A stretch of 64,000 nt of DNA from Acidocella sp. (GCA_027308685.1 DAIDEE010000065.1:21476-85475), one strand, 5' to 3'; counted from the stretch's first letter, positions 45,538 to 54,910 are shown. Translations and numbers: made by a program. Notes: generated from the letters alone by a model not told the origin.

Positions 45538-47400
45538 TCAGCCCTCAACTTCGCGCTGCCGGGTCATTGCCGCCAGCCGGATCGGGGCATTACTGGCTCC
45601 GTACCCTTGGTATCCGTGGCGCTCCAGCAATTCAAAGAAAAACCGCCCGGAGAAATGCGGTGTGTAGGCATGGCGAAAGTCACCGTAAGCATCGCGGTCG
45701 TACAATATTCCCAGCCGCTCCAATTCATGCAGCGTCGCATCATCCAAACCAAATCTGGCCGCCAAATCCTCGTAATAATTCGCCGGTATCGGCACCGCCT
45801 TCAACCCGGCCTCACGCGCCTGCGCAGTGGCCAGCATAATATCGGGTGTCGCGAAGGCCACATGATGCACACCAGGCCCCGCCCCCCTGGCAACAAAACG
45901 GGCGGTCTCGGTGGCCGGGCTTTCAGAGATATTCAGGGCAATCCGCACATTGCCGTTAGCACTTTTCATGGTGCGCGATCGGATCAGCCCAAAACGATCC
46001 GCAAACTCAATCGTCGGATCAGCGGTCAAGCCAAACAACGTCCGGTAAAACAGCACAAATCTGTCCATCGAGCCCGGGCTGAGCGCCTGCGCGATATGGT
46101 CGATCTTAAACGCCCCCTCAGCCGGCAGCTCCGGTGCCGGGTCAAGGTCAAAATCCTGCTCCCACATCTGCGCGGCAGCCTCAGGCTCCACCAAATAAAG
46201 CAACGTCCCATCTGGTTCACGAACCGCCGGTATCCGGTGCTCACCCGGGCCGGTGCGCTCAGCCCATGTCGCCGAAAGCAGTGCGGTGGCGCGTGCCAGC
46301 GTAGCGCTCACGTCGTCAATTTTCAGGGCCAGGGCACATACCGAGGCGCCATGGCGAACAAAATGCTCGGAAGCCGCGCTATCCGGCTCAGCATTCAAAA
46401 CAATGTTTACTTCGCCATGCCGATACAGGCTCACTGCCTTCGATCGGTGCCGCCCGGTATGGCGAAACCCCAAGGGGGTCAGGAAATCCGCCAACCGTTC
46501 CGCCGAGGGCGCATCCACCGCGAATTCAATGAATTCAAACCCATCCAAGCGTGGTACCGGCGGTAATTCGGTCCGGCCAGCCTCCGATTCCACCCAGATC
46601 AGCGAACGCAGCCCATCCAAGGCGAGGGGTCTGGTCGGCCCCGCGCGAAAATCATCGTTGAAAATTTCCAAGCTGAGGGGGCCACGATAGCCGGCATTTA
46701 ATGCATCACGCACAAAACCAACCACATCCAAATCACCCTGCCCCGGGAAATTTCGGAAATGGCGGCTCCAGGAGAGCACATCCATGCTCAAGCGCGGTGC
46801 ATCAGCCAACTGCATGAAAAACAACTTCTCAGGCGGCACCTCACCAATGCCGGTAAGTGAGTCGCCTAGCGCCAGCGTGTGAAAACTATCCAGCGTCAAG
46901 CCAAACGCAGGATGATCCACCCGCTTGATAATATCCCAGGCCTGCCGCCAAAATTTAACATTAGCGCCCCACGCCAGCGCCTCATAAGCCACCTTGAACC
47001 CACGCGCCCCGGCGCGTTCCGCCAGCAACCGTAAATCAGCCGCCGCCCGTGACGGGTCATTCACTGCCGACGTCTGGATGTTACTGCACAGCAAAATCAG
47101 GTCGGTGCCCAGTTCAGCCATGACGTCGAATTTACGCTCCGCACGAACCAGATTACGCTCTAGCTGGGCAGGCTCCATGCACTCAAAATCGCGGAACGGT
47201 TGAAAGATCGAAATCCCAAGCCCCAGGTCACTCGCCAACCGCTTCACGTCACGCGGTGTGCCGTCGAAGGCCAAAAGATCAGCCTCAAAAATTTCAACCG
47301 AGTCAAACCCTGCCGCCTCCGCCGCCTCCAGCTTATCGGGCAACGTCCCGCTGAGAGACACCGTGGCGATGGATTTAGGTAAGGCAAAACCGGATGGCAT
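45538..47400 (-). CDS. quiC: 3-dehydroshikimate dehydratase (QuiC1-type, TIM barrel plus HPPD-like domain)
   Basis: A 620-residue two-domain protein. Residues 1-280 form an AP-endonuclease-2-like TIM barrel (SIATVSLSGTLPDKLEAAEAAGFDSVEIFEADL, split here for reading as SIATVSLSG and AAGFDSVEIFEADL; later KVAYEALAWG, GLTLDSFHTLA and LSLEIFNDDF give metal-ligand acids and His). Residues 290-620 are a vicinal-oxygen-chelate domain resembling 4-hydroxyphenylpyruvate dioxygenase (FKIDHIAQAL, GPGVHHVAFAT, SGRFFFELLERHGY). This architecture is known from bacterial enzymes converting 3-dehydroshikimate to protocatechuate. Automated annotation often labels it HPPD, but the metal dehydratase barrel defines it. 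Confidence 0.9.
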   Translation of the reverse strand: MPSGFALPKSIATVSLSGTLPDKLEAAEAAGFDSVEIFEADLLAFDGTPRDVKRLASDLGLGISIFQPFRDFECMEPAQLERNLVRAERKFDVMAELGTDLILLCSNIQTSAVNDPSRAAADLRLLAERAGARGFKVAYEALAWGANVKFWRQAWDIIKRVDHPAFGLTLDSFHTLALGDSLTGIGEVPPEKLFFMQLADAPRLSMDVLSWSRHFRNFPGQGDLDVVGFVRDALNAGYRGPLSLEIFNDDFRAGPTRPLALDGLRSLIWVESEAGRTELPPVPRLDGFEFIEFAVDAPSAERLADFLTPLGFRHTGRHRSKAVSLYRHGEVNIVLNAEPDSAASEHFVRHGASVCALALKIDDVSATLARATALLSATWAERTGPGEHRIPAVREPDGTLLYLVEPEAAAQMWEQDFDLDPAPELPAEGAFKIDHIAQALSPGSMDRFVLFYRTLFGLTADPTIEFADRFGLIRSRTMKSANGNVRIALNISESPATETARFVARGAGPGVHHVAFATPDIMLATAQAREAGLKAVPIPANYYEDLAARFGLDDATLHELERLGILYDRDAYGDFRHAYTPHFSGRFFFELLERHGYQGYGASNAPIRLAAMTRQREVEG

Positions 47401-47477
47401 GAAGCAACATGTCCCTTAAGATGCGCCGCCACCAAGCCTGCGGCCATACAAGGCATAGAGTAAAGTTTATGGTCTGT

Positions 47478-47490
47478 ATAGTTAATTAAC
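47478..47490 (-). promoter_or_regulatory. Operator-like site upstream of the dehydratase gene
   Basis: GTTAATTAAC (47481-47490) is a perfect 10-bp palindrome, and with the next bases gives TTAACTAT on the minus strand (47485-47478), the same octamer as in the MFS promoter. It lies in the spacer of a plausible promoter (TTGTTA ... TAAACT on the minus strand), about 80 nt before the dehydratase start, in the gap shared with the divergent PNPOx-fold gene. Confidence 0.4.
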
Positions 47491-47584
47491 AAGACTCAAT
47501 GCGGCAACATCGAAACCGGCACACTTTCCTATCGAGTAAACACCATTATATCAGCGATAGTCCGAACAATATCGTTCGCCTATC

Positions 47585-48208
47585 TTGAAAGTGCCCGCAT
47601 CTTTGGTCGACGTTACCAGCCCGCCCCGCCCAAACTTAGTGCATGACGACAACCTTGATGACGTGCTTGCCGAGGCTTTTCGACTCTTCGCCCGCGGTGT
47701 CGCCGACCGGCGCTCGGCATTTCGCACACCGAGCATTGCAACCATCGGACCGGACAATACGCCGCACATCAGAACCATGGTGTTACGCCAATTCGACCCA
47801 ACGACGCGGCGCCTGTTGCTGCACACAGACCGGCGCGCAGGCAAGCTGGCCGACCTTGCCAATGTCCCCCGCGCCGCCGTCCATGTTTACGACGCCCGGG
47901 CCGCGCTGCAGGTGCGTCTTTCCGCTCATGTGCGTGTGCACACCGATGACCCGGTGGCACAGGCCGCATGGGCGCATGGTGCCGCCGCAAGCCATGTTTG
48001 TTACGCCATCAACCCACCTCCCGGAACCGCGGTGCAGGCACCACCACCAGCCGCCACCGACCAGGACGCCGGGTTTGCCAACTTTGCCGTGCTCGCCCTC
48101 ACCTTCAATACACTCGAGTGGCTTTGGCTTTATCACGGCGGCCACCGCCGCGCCCGGTTTGTGTGGACTGCCGAAGCCCCGCCCCAAGCCACCTGGTTAG
48201 TCCCCTGA
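47585..48208 (+). CDS. Pyridoxamine 5'-phosphate oxidase-fold protein (FMN-binding)
   Basis: A 207-residue split-barrel flavoprotein-like protein. FRTPSIATIGPDNTPHIRTMVLRQFDPTTRRLLLHTDRRAGKLADL is spread over 46-92 and is the FMN-binding core of the PNPOx-like Alr4036 group; LEWLWLYHGGHRRARFVW is the conserved C-terminal part. It is not a canonical PdxH. The photolyase-like gene begins inside or right at its stop codon, so the two flavin proteins are probably made together. Confidence 0.82.
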   Translation: MKVPASLVDVTSPPRPNLVHDDNLDDVLAEAFRLFARGVADRRSAFRTPSIATIGPDNTPHIRTMVLRQFDPTTRRLLLHTDRRAGKLADLANVPRAAVHVYDARAALQVRLSAHVRVHTDDPVAQAAWAHGAAASHVCYAINPPPGTAVQAPPPAATDQDAGFANFAVLALTFNTLEWLWLYHGGHRRARFVWTAEAPPQATWLVP

Positions 48209-49398
48209 AACCGACACGCGCCGCCGGCCTCGCACGCCTTGCCGACTTCACGCCGCGTATGGGCGCGGCTTACGCGGCGCAGCGCAATGACGATGCCGGA
48301 CCCAGCGCACACGTCGCTGTCTCACGCCTGTCGCCCTGGCTTCGCCACAGGTTGTTGACCGAGGATGAAGTCATCGCAGCTGCCCACAAGGCGCACGGCC
48401 CGGGCCTCTCGAAAAAATTCGTCCAGGAAGTGTTATGGCGAACGTACTGGAAAGGCTGGCTGGAGCAGCGCCCACGGGTCTGGCAAGATTATCAGGCTGA
48501 TTTAGCCTCCCTATTGCCAGGCACAGCCGACGAAGTGGCCACTGTCGCCGCCGGACGCACCGGCATCGCCTGTATGGACGCCTGGGCGAGCGAACTGGTG
48601 GAAACCGGCTACCTGCATAACCACGCCCGCATGTGGTTCGCCAGCATCTGGTGCTTCACGCTTCGCCTGCCATGGCAATGCGGCGCAGACCTGTTCCTGC
48701 GCCATCTGCGAGACGCCGACGCAGCCTCCAACACGCTTTCATGGCGATGGGTCGGCGGGCTGCAAACCCGCGGCAAGCATTACGTGGCGCGCGCAGAGAA
48801 TATTGCCCGCTTTACCGGCGGGCGCTTCAACCCCGTGGGTGAGCTTAATGAGGCACCAGCCCCGTTACCTCCCACAACGCTTGAACCCTTAAAACCACTG
48901 GCTTTCCCTTCGGCACCCCCGGCAGGCAAAGTTGCGCTGTTGCTGCACGAGGATGATTTATTGCCCGAAACCCTGCCCTTGGGCCCCTCTCACGTGGTCG
49001 CTATAGGCGGCTTCGCCTCACCTGCGGCCCGTTCCCCCCTGGGCTGCCCGTCACTCGCGGCTGACTGGACCAACGGCGCATTGACCGACGGGCTTCGTCG
49101 GGCCTCTCACCACTTCAACGTCCCCGCCCGGCGTATCACCGACATTGCCCGATGGGCGGAGGCAACAGCCTGCAAGATTGTGGTTACACCGTACGCGCCG
49201 GTTGGATGGACCGCCGACAGGCTGACAACCATCGAGGGTCAACTGGCCGCACGCGGCATCAGATTGCACCGAATACTTCGTCCCTGGGACTACGACCGCT
49301 GGCCCCACGCCAAAGCCGGCTTTTTTGCATTCTCGGAGGCGGTCAGCCACGCGGAATTCAATACCAGCAAAACCCAGGTCAGTATCGAGCCGGACTAA
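48205..49398 (+). CDS. Cryptochrome/photolyase FAD domain protein with C-terminal alpha/beta domain
   Basis: About 397 residues. The first two thirds are the FAD-binding helical domain: SRLSPWLRHRLLTEDEV, KFVQEVLWRTYWKGWL, GYLHNHARMWFASIWCF, PWQCGADLFLRHL, DADAASNTLSWRWVGGLQT and NIARFTGGRFNP. The usual N-terminal alpha/beta domain is missing; instead residues about 235-397 (KVALLLHEDDLLPE, ARWAEATACKIVVTPYAPVG, GIRLHRILRPWDYDRWPHAKAGFFAF) look like that domain moved to the C-terminus. Homology begins near PTRAAGLARLADF, ahead of the first ATG (48259), so a non-ATG start such as CTG 48205, overlapping the previous stop, is likely. Repair or signalling role unknown. Confidence 0.8.
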   Translation: MKPTRAAGLARLADFTPRMGAAYAAQRNDDAGPSAHVAVSRLSPWLRHRLLTEDEVIAAAHKAHGPGLSKKFVQEVLWRTYWKGWLEQRPRVWQDYQADLASLLPGTADEVATVAAGRTGIACMDAWASELVETGYLHNHARMWFASIWCFTLRLPWQCGADLFLRHLRDADAASNTLSWRWVGGLQTRGKHYVARAENIARFTGGRFNPVGELNEAPAPLPPTTLEPLKPLAFPSAPPAGKVALLLHEDDLLPETLPLGPSHVVAIGGFASPAARSPLGCPSLAADWTNGALTDGLRRASHHFNVPARRITDIARWAEATACKIVVTPYAPVGWTADRLTTIEGQLAARGIRLHRILRPWDYDRWPHAKAGFFAFSEAVSHAEFNTSKTQVSIEPD

Positions 49399-49639
49399 GG
49401 CTGCGGGGCAGTCGTCCCGTGAATTTTGAACAAAATATCTACCCAAGGGTGTCAACAATACTTGACGTATTTGGATAATAATCCAACAATGATAACTGTT
49501 ATGGGGCTGGGTCGAACGCCTAAAACCGCCTTGGTCCCATAGGCAGTGAACGAACAATAAGCGGGCTGCAGGCATAGGCGGGGTTTGTATTCAGCTCCAC
49601 CGCGGCAATGTGACCCAATGATCCAGTGGGGGATTTTTC

Positions 49640-50935
49640 TTGGCACAGGCTGACCGTACAACTGATACTTTGCTGTCGTTATCCGGCGCTGCGTTCCGCA
49701 ACGATTCTAATTTAAGCTCCTTGGTCTACCGCAGCCGTGCCAAAATAACGCTCTCTGACTATCAGCTTTATGAGTTGGTTCAGGCGGCCCAGCGCCGCAA
49801 CGCCGCCGAATCCATTACTGGCCTGATGCTTTATGACGACGGCCGGTTCTACCAATGGCTCGAAGGACCGGCGGCAAATGTCGCGGGGCTAATGCGGTCG
49901 ATAAGCGCTGACCACCGTCATACGGATATTGAAATTCTCAGCGACAAGCCCGCAACGCAACGGCAGTTCGGCGACTGGAAAATGCGGCTGGCAACACGCG
50001 GCATCCGTTCGATGCATTCAATCAACAACGTTGTCGTGCCCTCTGTTGAAATACTGAGTGATATTCGCCGCCACCCAGATCGTGCGCCTGGCTTGCTTGC
50101 CGATATGTCGCAGCCGACCGTGCCCTCACACGGCCCCGACCTGACAAACTTACCGCTGAAAGGCCCGGCTGGTTCAATCCTTAAGGATATCTTGGTGACG
50201 GTTGTGCTGCCAGAACTGCTGGTACGGCACGCTGGGGAGAGCCGCAAAACCCCCTGGCCGATCGACCACCGCGCCCGGGCGCTGGCGGACCTGCTGATCG
50301 GAGCCGACACCGAAGCGGCCACGGACCTGTTACGGGCCTTGCAAGATAGCGAAGGCGCAATCCGCCATCTCTATGAAAACCTGATCGAGCCTGCAGCCCG
50401 CCGTATGGGTGACTTATGGGGGGCGGATTTATGTAGTGAACTCGATGTGACACTCGGACTCAGCCAGTTGCACCGGGCAGTCCGGGTGCTGAATGACGAA
50501 ATGCAGCAACCCACAATCCCAAAAGGAGTGTTTCTCCCTGCGGTACTCATCGTTCCAGAACCTGGTGAGGCCCATATGTTAAATTCGGTACTTGATTCCG
50601 ACGCGCTCTCCAGCATTGGTTGGGACCCGCTAACTGAATTCCCCGCCACGGATGAAGCGCTGCAGGACCTGATAGCCGATACATGGTTTGACGCCCTCGA
50701 CCTCTCGCTCAGCCCTGCATTCCGGCGTGAAAGTTGGCTCCCGCGCGTCACCCATACAATCGCCCTGGCCCGTCATGCCTCGCGCAATCCAGCCCTGGTG
50801 GTGGTGGTCGGCGGCCGGATTTTCTCCGAAGACGCCACGGCCGGCTCACGCGTCGGAGCAGACAGCATCAGCACCACCGCACTCAGCACAGCACACGTGA
50901 TTCAAGAGGAACTAACCAAAAAGAAAAACGGCTAA
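49640..50935 (+). CDS. AppA-like BLUF photoreceptor with B12-binding/SCHIC-type domain
   Basis: A 431-residue protein. Residues 25-120 form a BLUF domain with the flavin-ring residues Tyr30 (SLVYRS), Asn54, Gln72 (RFYQWLEG), Trp113 and Met115 (FGDWKMRL). Residues about 200-431 resemble the cobalamin-binding cap and Rossmann domain of AppA/PpaA-type regulators (LYENLIEPAARRMGDLWGAD, SQLHRAVRVL, VVVVGGRIF). The layout and length match AppA, the blue-light and redox antagonist of PpsR, although no cysteine-rich tail is seen. Start is TTG 49640 with GGGGGA upstream. Blue-light sensing is well supported; the target is inferred. Confidence 0.85.
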   Translation: MAQADRTTDTLLSLSGAAFRNDSNLSSLVYRSRAKITLSDYQLYELVQAAQRRNAAESITGLMLYDDGRFYQWLEGPAANVAGLMRSISADHRHTDIEILSDKPATQRQFGDWKMRLATRGIRSMHSINNVVVPSVEILSDIRRHPDRAPGLLADMSQPTVPSHGPDLTNLPLKGPAGSILKDILVTVVLPELLVRHAGESRKTPWPIDHRARALADLLIGADTEAATDLLRALQDSEGAIRHLYENLIEPAARRMGDLWGADLCSELDVTLGLSQLHRAVRVLNDEMQQPTIPKGVFLPAVLIVPEPGEAHMLNSVLDSDALSSIGWDPLTEFPATDEALQDLIADTWFDALDLSLSPAFRRESWLPRVTHTIALARHASRNPALVVVVGGRIFSEDATAGSRVGADSISTTALSTAHVIQEELTKKKNG

Positions 50936-51127
50936 CGACCCGCCTGCCGTCACAATCATACCAACGGGGTTGCATCGAAGATTACAGCGCCTCGCCCATT
51001 CTGGTATCGTCGCATTAGGTTTGACGGCGAGGTTGGATTTTGCCGCCACATACCTCATATCACTATCCACATATCCCTGTGGCTCCCGGTACAATCCCGG
51101 GTATGCCGTCTCAAACCGGAGCAGACT

Positions 51128-52109
51128 ATGGACTATATCAAACTCGGGCGCACCGGCCTCGACGTGTCACGCATCTGGCTCGGCTGCATGAGCTACGGCG
51201 TTTCCGATCGCGGCACCCACGCCTGGACGCTCAATGAAGAGCAGAGCCGCCCGTTCATCCGTCACGCCCTGGAAGCCGGGATCAATGTGTTTGATACGGC
51301 AAACGTCTATTCTGACGGCACCAGTGAAGAAATTGTTGGCCGAGCGCTGAAGGATTTTGCCCGCCGTGAGGAGGTCGTAATCGCCACCAAGGTTCATGGC
51401 CGAATGCACAAAGGGCCGAATGGCGCAGGCCTGTCGCGCCGGGCGATCATGCAGGAGATTGACGCCAGCCTGCGGCGCCTGGGCACTGAGTATGTCGATC
51501 TCTATCAGATTCATCGCTGGGATTATGAAACGCCGATCGAGGAAACACTTGAAGCGCTGCACGACGTCGTGAAGACTGGCAAGGCCCGCTATATCGGCGC
51601 TTCGTCAATGTTCGCGTGGCAATTCGCACAGGCTTTGGCAGTCGCCGAACGGCATGGCTGGACCCGGTTCGTCAGTATGCAGAACTACCTCAACCTACTG
51701 TACCGCGAGGAGGAGCGCGAGATGCTGCCGCTGTGCCACGCCGAAGGGATTGGCGTCATACCGTGGAGCCCGCTGGCCCGCGGCCGCCTGACCCGTAACT
51801 GGGACGAAGCCAGCGCCCGCTCGGAGACCGATGAGTTTGGTAAAAGCCTCTACAAAAGCACCGGCGATGCTGACCGCAAAATCGTGGACGTGGTCGCCGC
51901 GATTGCCGCCGAGCGCGGCGTTCCACGGGCGCAAGTCGCCCTTGCATGGGTGCTAAAACAAACCGGGAATTACCGCTCCCATCATCGGCGCCACCAAGCT
52001 CGCGCATCTCGATGACGCCATAGCCGCGACCAAACTCACACTCAGCACCGACGAAGTCGCTCGGCTGGAAGCGCCCTACGTGCCTCATGCGGTCGTGGGT
52101 TTTTCCTAA
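51128..52109 (+). pseudogene. Aldo/keto reductase with a 3' frameshift
   Basis: The reading frame from ATG 51128 gives an aldo/keto reductase of the YajO/Tas-like group: LGCMSYGVSDRGTHAW, FDTANVYSDGTSEEIVG (catalytic Asp and Tyr), VIATKVHG (Lys), LYQIHRWD (His) and GVIPWSPLARGRLTR. After WVLKQT near 51962 the frame breaks and stops at 52015. The expected ending, ITAPIIGATKLAHLDDAIAA to VPHAVVGFS, continues in the next frame from 51969 to TAA 52107-52109. Two bases missing (or one extra) in ACCGGGA would explain it. It may be a true mutation or a sequencing error; the TIM barrel lacks its last part if real. Confidence 0.8.
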
Positions 52110-52134
52110 CCATCATATAACACCCTAACCGGCC

Positions 52135-52731
52135 TCACATCACAGCGCCAAACCCGCTCCCGCCCATCGGGTACAAATATCGGCTTGCCGTCTGCGTGGC
52201 CACATTCGCGGCCGATACCGGCGGAAAATGCGCCAGCAGCCGCAAGGTGGCAGCTGGCCCCAAAGTGAATGCATTGCCCGCCACCGCAAGGCGTGCACCG
52301 GCTGAATCACCTCGCTTGATCGCCTGTGCTGCCCCCACCAGCCCATCAATAACATCCTGACAATCAGCATCGGGAGCCACCCCCAGAACTAGCCGCACAT
52401 CTGCCCGGGCGTTTAGCATCTGCACCTTCGCCAGACTATTCATGTCGCTCCAGCGGCCAACGGTTGCAAATTGCCCGGCCATCGCCTCCAGCGATGCTAT
52501 CGCCAACGCCATATCCGCCGGCCGACCCTGCATCGCATCGGGATGTGCAAACGCATATGTCGCCGCACTCATCGCTGCGATCGCCGGGTCTTCTCCCACC
52601 ACGGAATCACCAAACGTATCAGTCGGCAAATAGCCCACTTCGCGCGCCGACAGATCGCTATTAAACCTCTGCGCCCCTGCACAGCCGGTTAACGCGAGCG
52701 CCGCAACCATCACCTTCCGCCGATTCATCAT
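52135..52731 (-). CDS. Lipoprotein of unknown function
   Basis: About 198 residues from ATG 52731 (or the next ATG). The start MMNRRKVMVAALALTGCAGAQ is a signal peptide with lipobox LTGC, so the mature protein should be lipid-anchored. The body is helical and alanine-rich, with GRPADMALAIASLEAMAG, VGRWSDMNSLAKVQMLNARADVR and LGPAATLRLLAHFPPV; no family is recognised. A longer open frame to 52854 lacks supporting sequence. It is convergent with the aldo/keto reductase. Confidence 0.7.
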   Translation of the reverse strand: MMNRRKVMVAALALTGCAGAQRFNSDLSAREVGYLPTDTFGDSVVGEDPAIAAMSAATYAFAHPDAMQGRPADMALAIASLEAMAGQFATVGRWSDMNSLAKVQMLNARADVRLVLGVAPDADCQDVIDGLVGAAQAIKRGDSAGARLAVAGNAFTLGPAATLRLLAHFPPVSAANVATQTASRYLYPMGGSGFGAVM

Positions 52732-52854
52732 GCCCAGAAATATGGCACAGATCGCGAAATTTTCCATGCCTAATGCTCTAAAATGAGAGGTATCTGCGCC
52801 TCCCAGCTCGCGGACCGCGAGTTCCTCCATGATCGGATTTCGGACGCCGACCAA

Positions 52855-53123
52855 GTGCGCGCGGATGGCGCCGGGCAGGTCGGCATCCGAAATCCTTCAT
52901 CAACACGGTCATTGTCGGTCGTTTTATCGATGTCCGAAGCAGACCTTCGAAGAGGTGTAATCGGGGCAAGACCACCCTGACACTAAGCGGGTTCTGAGAC
53001 ACCAGCAGACTTGCATTATTTTTATTGTAACACCTTTCCACAACACATTGTTTTTAGTGATTTATAGACATATTTTTTAGCGTGGGTTAAGGTTCCTTGA
53101 TGTGTATTGTGGGGAGTTCGTAA
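52855..53123. other. Intergenic region between lipoprotein and carboxypeptidase genes
   Basis: Divergent gap of about 390 nt counted from the lipoprotein start. It is AT-rich from about 53010 to 53100, consistent with a promoter for the carboxypeptidase gene, whose ATG at 53124 follows GGGGAG. No other gene or repeat was recognised. Confidence 0.35.
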
Positions 53124-54446
53124 ATGACGCTGGAGCAACTCTGTAATCCGCTTCGCCCAACTGCCGCTCTGTGCGCGGTGCTTTTGCTTTTCCCAGGTGC
53201 AGCAAGAGCGCGGTTAAACCGGCAATCTACGGCTAATCATGTGGTAACCCACAAAATACAGACCGTTGAGCCCTCGTCAAAGTTTGGCCCAACTTCAGGA
53301 GGAATAAGCAAAATAGTCATCGACGCGATGTCGGGCGCAACCATTGCAAGTAAAGGGGCTGATGTGCCGCGCTACCCGGCGAGTCTAACCAAGTTAATGA
53401 CGCTTGATCTTGCGTTTCAAGCGTTGCGCACGGGACGGATTACTTTGAAAACTAGATTGCCTGTAACGCGACACGTTGCGTATGTGGAGCCCGTCAAGCT
53501 AGGCCTTAGACCCGGCAGTACCATCGGCGTTCACAATGCCATTCTCGCTATGACAACAATGTCTGCTAACGACGCTGCGACAGCCTTGGGTGATTATCTC
53601 GGTGGGGGCAATGAAGCGCGTTTCGCGCATATGATGACTTTGCGTGCGCATGCTTTGGGCATGGTGCAAACGCATTTTAGCAATCCCTCTGGTCTTCCGA
53701 ATCCTAACCAAGTCACTACCGCGCGCGACATGTCAATTCTCGCGCGTGACATCGTTATCTCGTATCCAGAATACGCTGCTTTTTTTATGGTTCAAAAATT
53801 CAACTTTCGTGGTCGTACGATCTACAGCAATAATCAAATGTTGAAACTTTACCCCGGCACAACTGGGCTGAAGACGGGCTATACTGATCTTGCGCAACAC
53901 AACCTAATTACAAGTGCCAAGCAAAATGACCGCACGCTGATCGGTGTAGTTTTGCACGACAAATCTTGGCCATCAATCTATCGCCGGATGACAGCAATAC
54001 TGAATACCGGATTTAGTGTAAGTTTACATAATCATACAATGATCGCAACAAATTCTCCACCACAAAAAGTCTTTCCTTCCCCTGGATCAGGGTTCTCATT
54101 CATACCTTCGGCCGACGCGGCTATAACTCAGCCTGCAGCGCCTGTGGCTAAGGGCTTGGTTCGACAACCGGTGACCACCAGACGCATAAAGAAAAATGTG
54201 AGTTTAAATTGGAAAGCATTAGTGGGCAGTTATAACTTCATGAAGTCTGCTCGGACTCAAGCCGTTAAAATTCATAGACTGCGCGGTATTGGCGTGCCTC
54301 GAATTGTCAGGGTGGAAAGTCACCGAAAAATTCTCTGGTCGGCACAACTGACCGAACTAAGCCGCGCGGCTGCCGTTTCTACGTGCAGTATGCTAAAGAG
54401 AGCGGGGCAGTCATGTTTGGTGATTTCATCGCATAGAAACCGCTAG
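53124..54446 (+). CDS. D-alanyl-D-alanine carboxypeptidase (S11) with SPOR-like tail
   Basis: A 440-residue penicillin-binding protein of the DacA/DacC type. An N-terminal signal (PLRPTAALCAVLLLFPGAARA) precedes the S11 domain with the SxxK motif in YPASLTKLMT, SxN in TTMSANDAA and KTG in GLKTGYTD. VIDAMSGATIASKGAD and HFSNPSGLPNPNQVTTARDM are also standard. The last 80 or so residues (VSLNWKALVGSYNF, PRIVRVESHRKILWSAQL, CSMLKRAGQSCLVI) resemble a SPOR peptidoglycan-binding domain, common in alphaproteobacterial homologues. It trims pentapeptides in the periplasm. Confidence 0.9.
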   Translation: MTLEQLCNPLRPTAALCAVLLLFPGAARARLNRQSTANHVVTHKIQTVEPSSKFGPTSGGISKIVIDAMSGATIASKGADVPRYPASLTKLMTLDLAFQALRTGRITLKTRLPVTRHVAYVEPVKLGLRPGSTIGVHNAILAMTTMSANDAATALGDYLGGGNEARFAHMMTLRAHALGMVQTHFSNPSGLPNPNQVTTARDMSILARDIVISYPEYAAFFMVQKFNFRGRTIYSNNQMLKLYPGTTGLKTGYTDLAQHNLITSAKQNDRTLIGVVLHDKSWPSIYRRMTAILNTGFSVSLHNHTMIATNSPPQKVFPSPGSGFSFIPSADAAITQPAAPVAKGLVRQPVTTRRIKKNVSLNWKALVGSYNFMKSARTQAVKIHRLRGIGVPRIVRVESHRKILWSAQLTELSRAAAVSTCSMLKRAGQSCLVISSHRNR

Positions 54447-54453
54447 TCAAAAA

Positions 54454-54910
54454 TTGAAAAGACCTGGCGTGAATCAAAGATCTCATTCGATGCCCACATC
54501 AGCCTCTTTAATCGACAATCTTGATATTTTTGGTCTGGCCAGTGATCTGGCGGTTGACGGGAGCGGATATCAAGTTTTCACCGTTTACCTTTCGCAGGTG
54601 ACCTGGACGAAATCAGTCTTGGTTTCAAGTTTCGTCATGACGCCGGATTTACTGGCGAGCTCCACCGGCATTGCGGGCTGGATTTTAATGTAACCATAAT
54701 TGACGAAATGGAACTGATGCGCTCCCATGGGACTATGCCAAACCCAAAAAAGAGTGCGCGCCGAGAGCGGTATCATCTTTGGTGATCATTTCAGGGGTTT
54801 CGCCAAACGGATACTTAGGCAGGTCATCGACATTGGGGAGGTATGGCCATACTGGTGCTGATTACGTTAACTCTGGCACGGTATGACAATACCGGAAACT
54901 GTGGAGCACG
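54454..54910. other. Gap without a convincing gene
   Basis: About 460 nt between the carboxypeptidase and hydrolase genes. Short frames exist on both strands, including a minus-strand frame of 63 codons at 54585-54776, but none has a recognisable family, ribosome-binding site or consistent frame. It may contain decayed coding sequence. The promoter of the next gene should lie in its last part. Confidence 0.35.

Noticed and set aside
45418..46566. 382-codon plus-strand frame opposite quiC
   Set aside because: Shadow of the dehydratase gene, rich in Arg, Gln and His, with no recognisable domain.
45538..47400. Annotation of this gene as 4-hydroxyphenylpyruvate dioxygenase
   Set aside because: The N-terminal half is a TIM-barrel sugar-isomerase/endonuclease-like domain and the neighbours are shikimate-type genes, fitting 3-dehydroshikimate dehydratase instead.
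54585..54776. Minus-strand 63-codon frame in the gap before the secreted hydrolase
   Set aside because: Sequence looks partly protein-like but changes frame, has no ribosome-binding site and matches no family.
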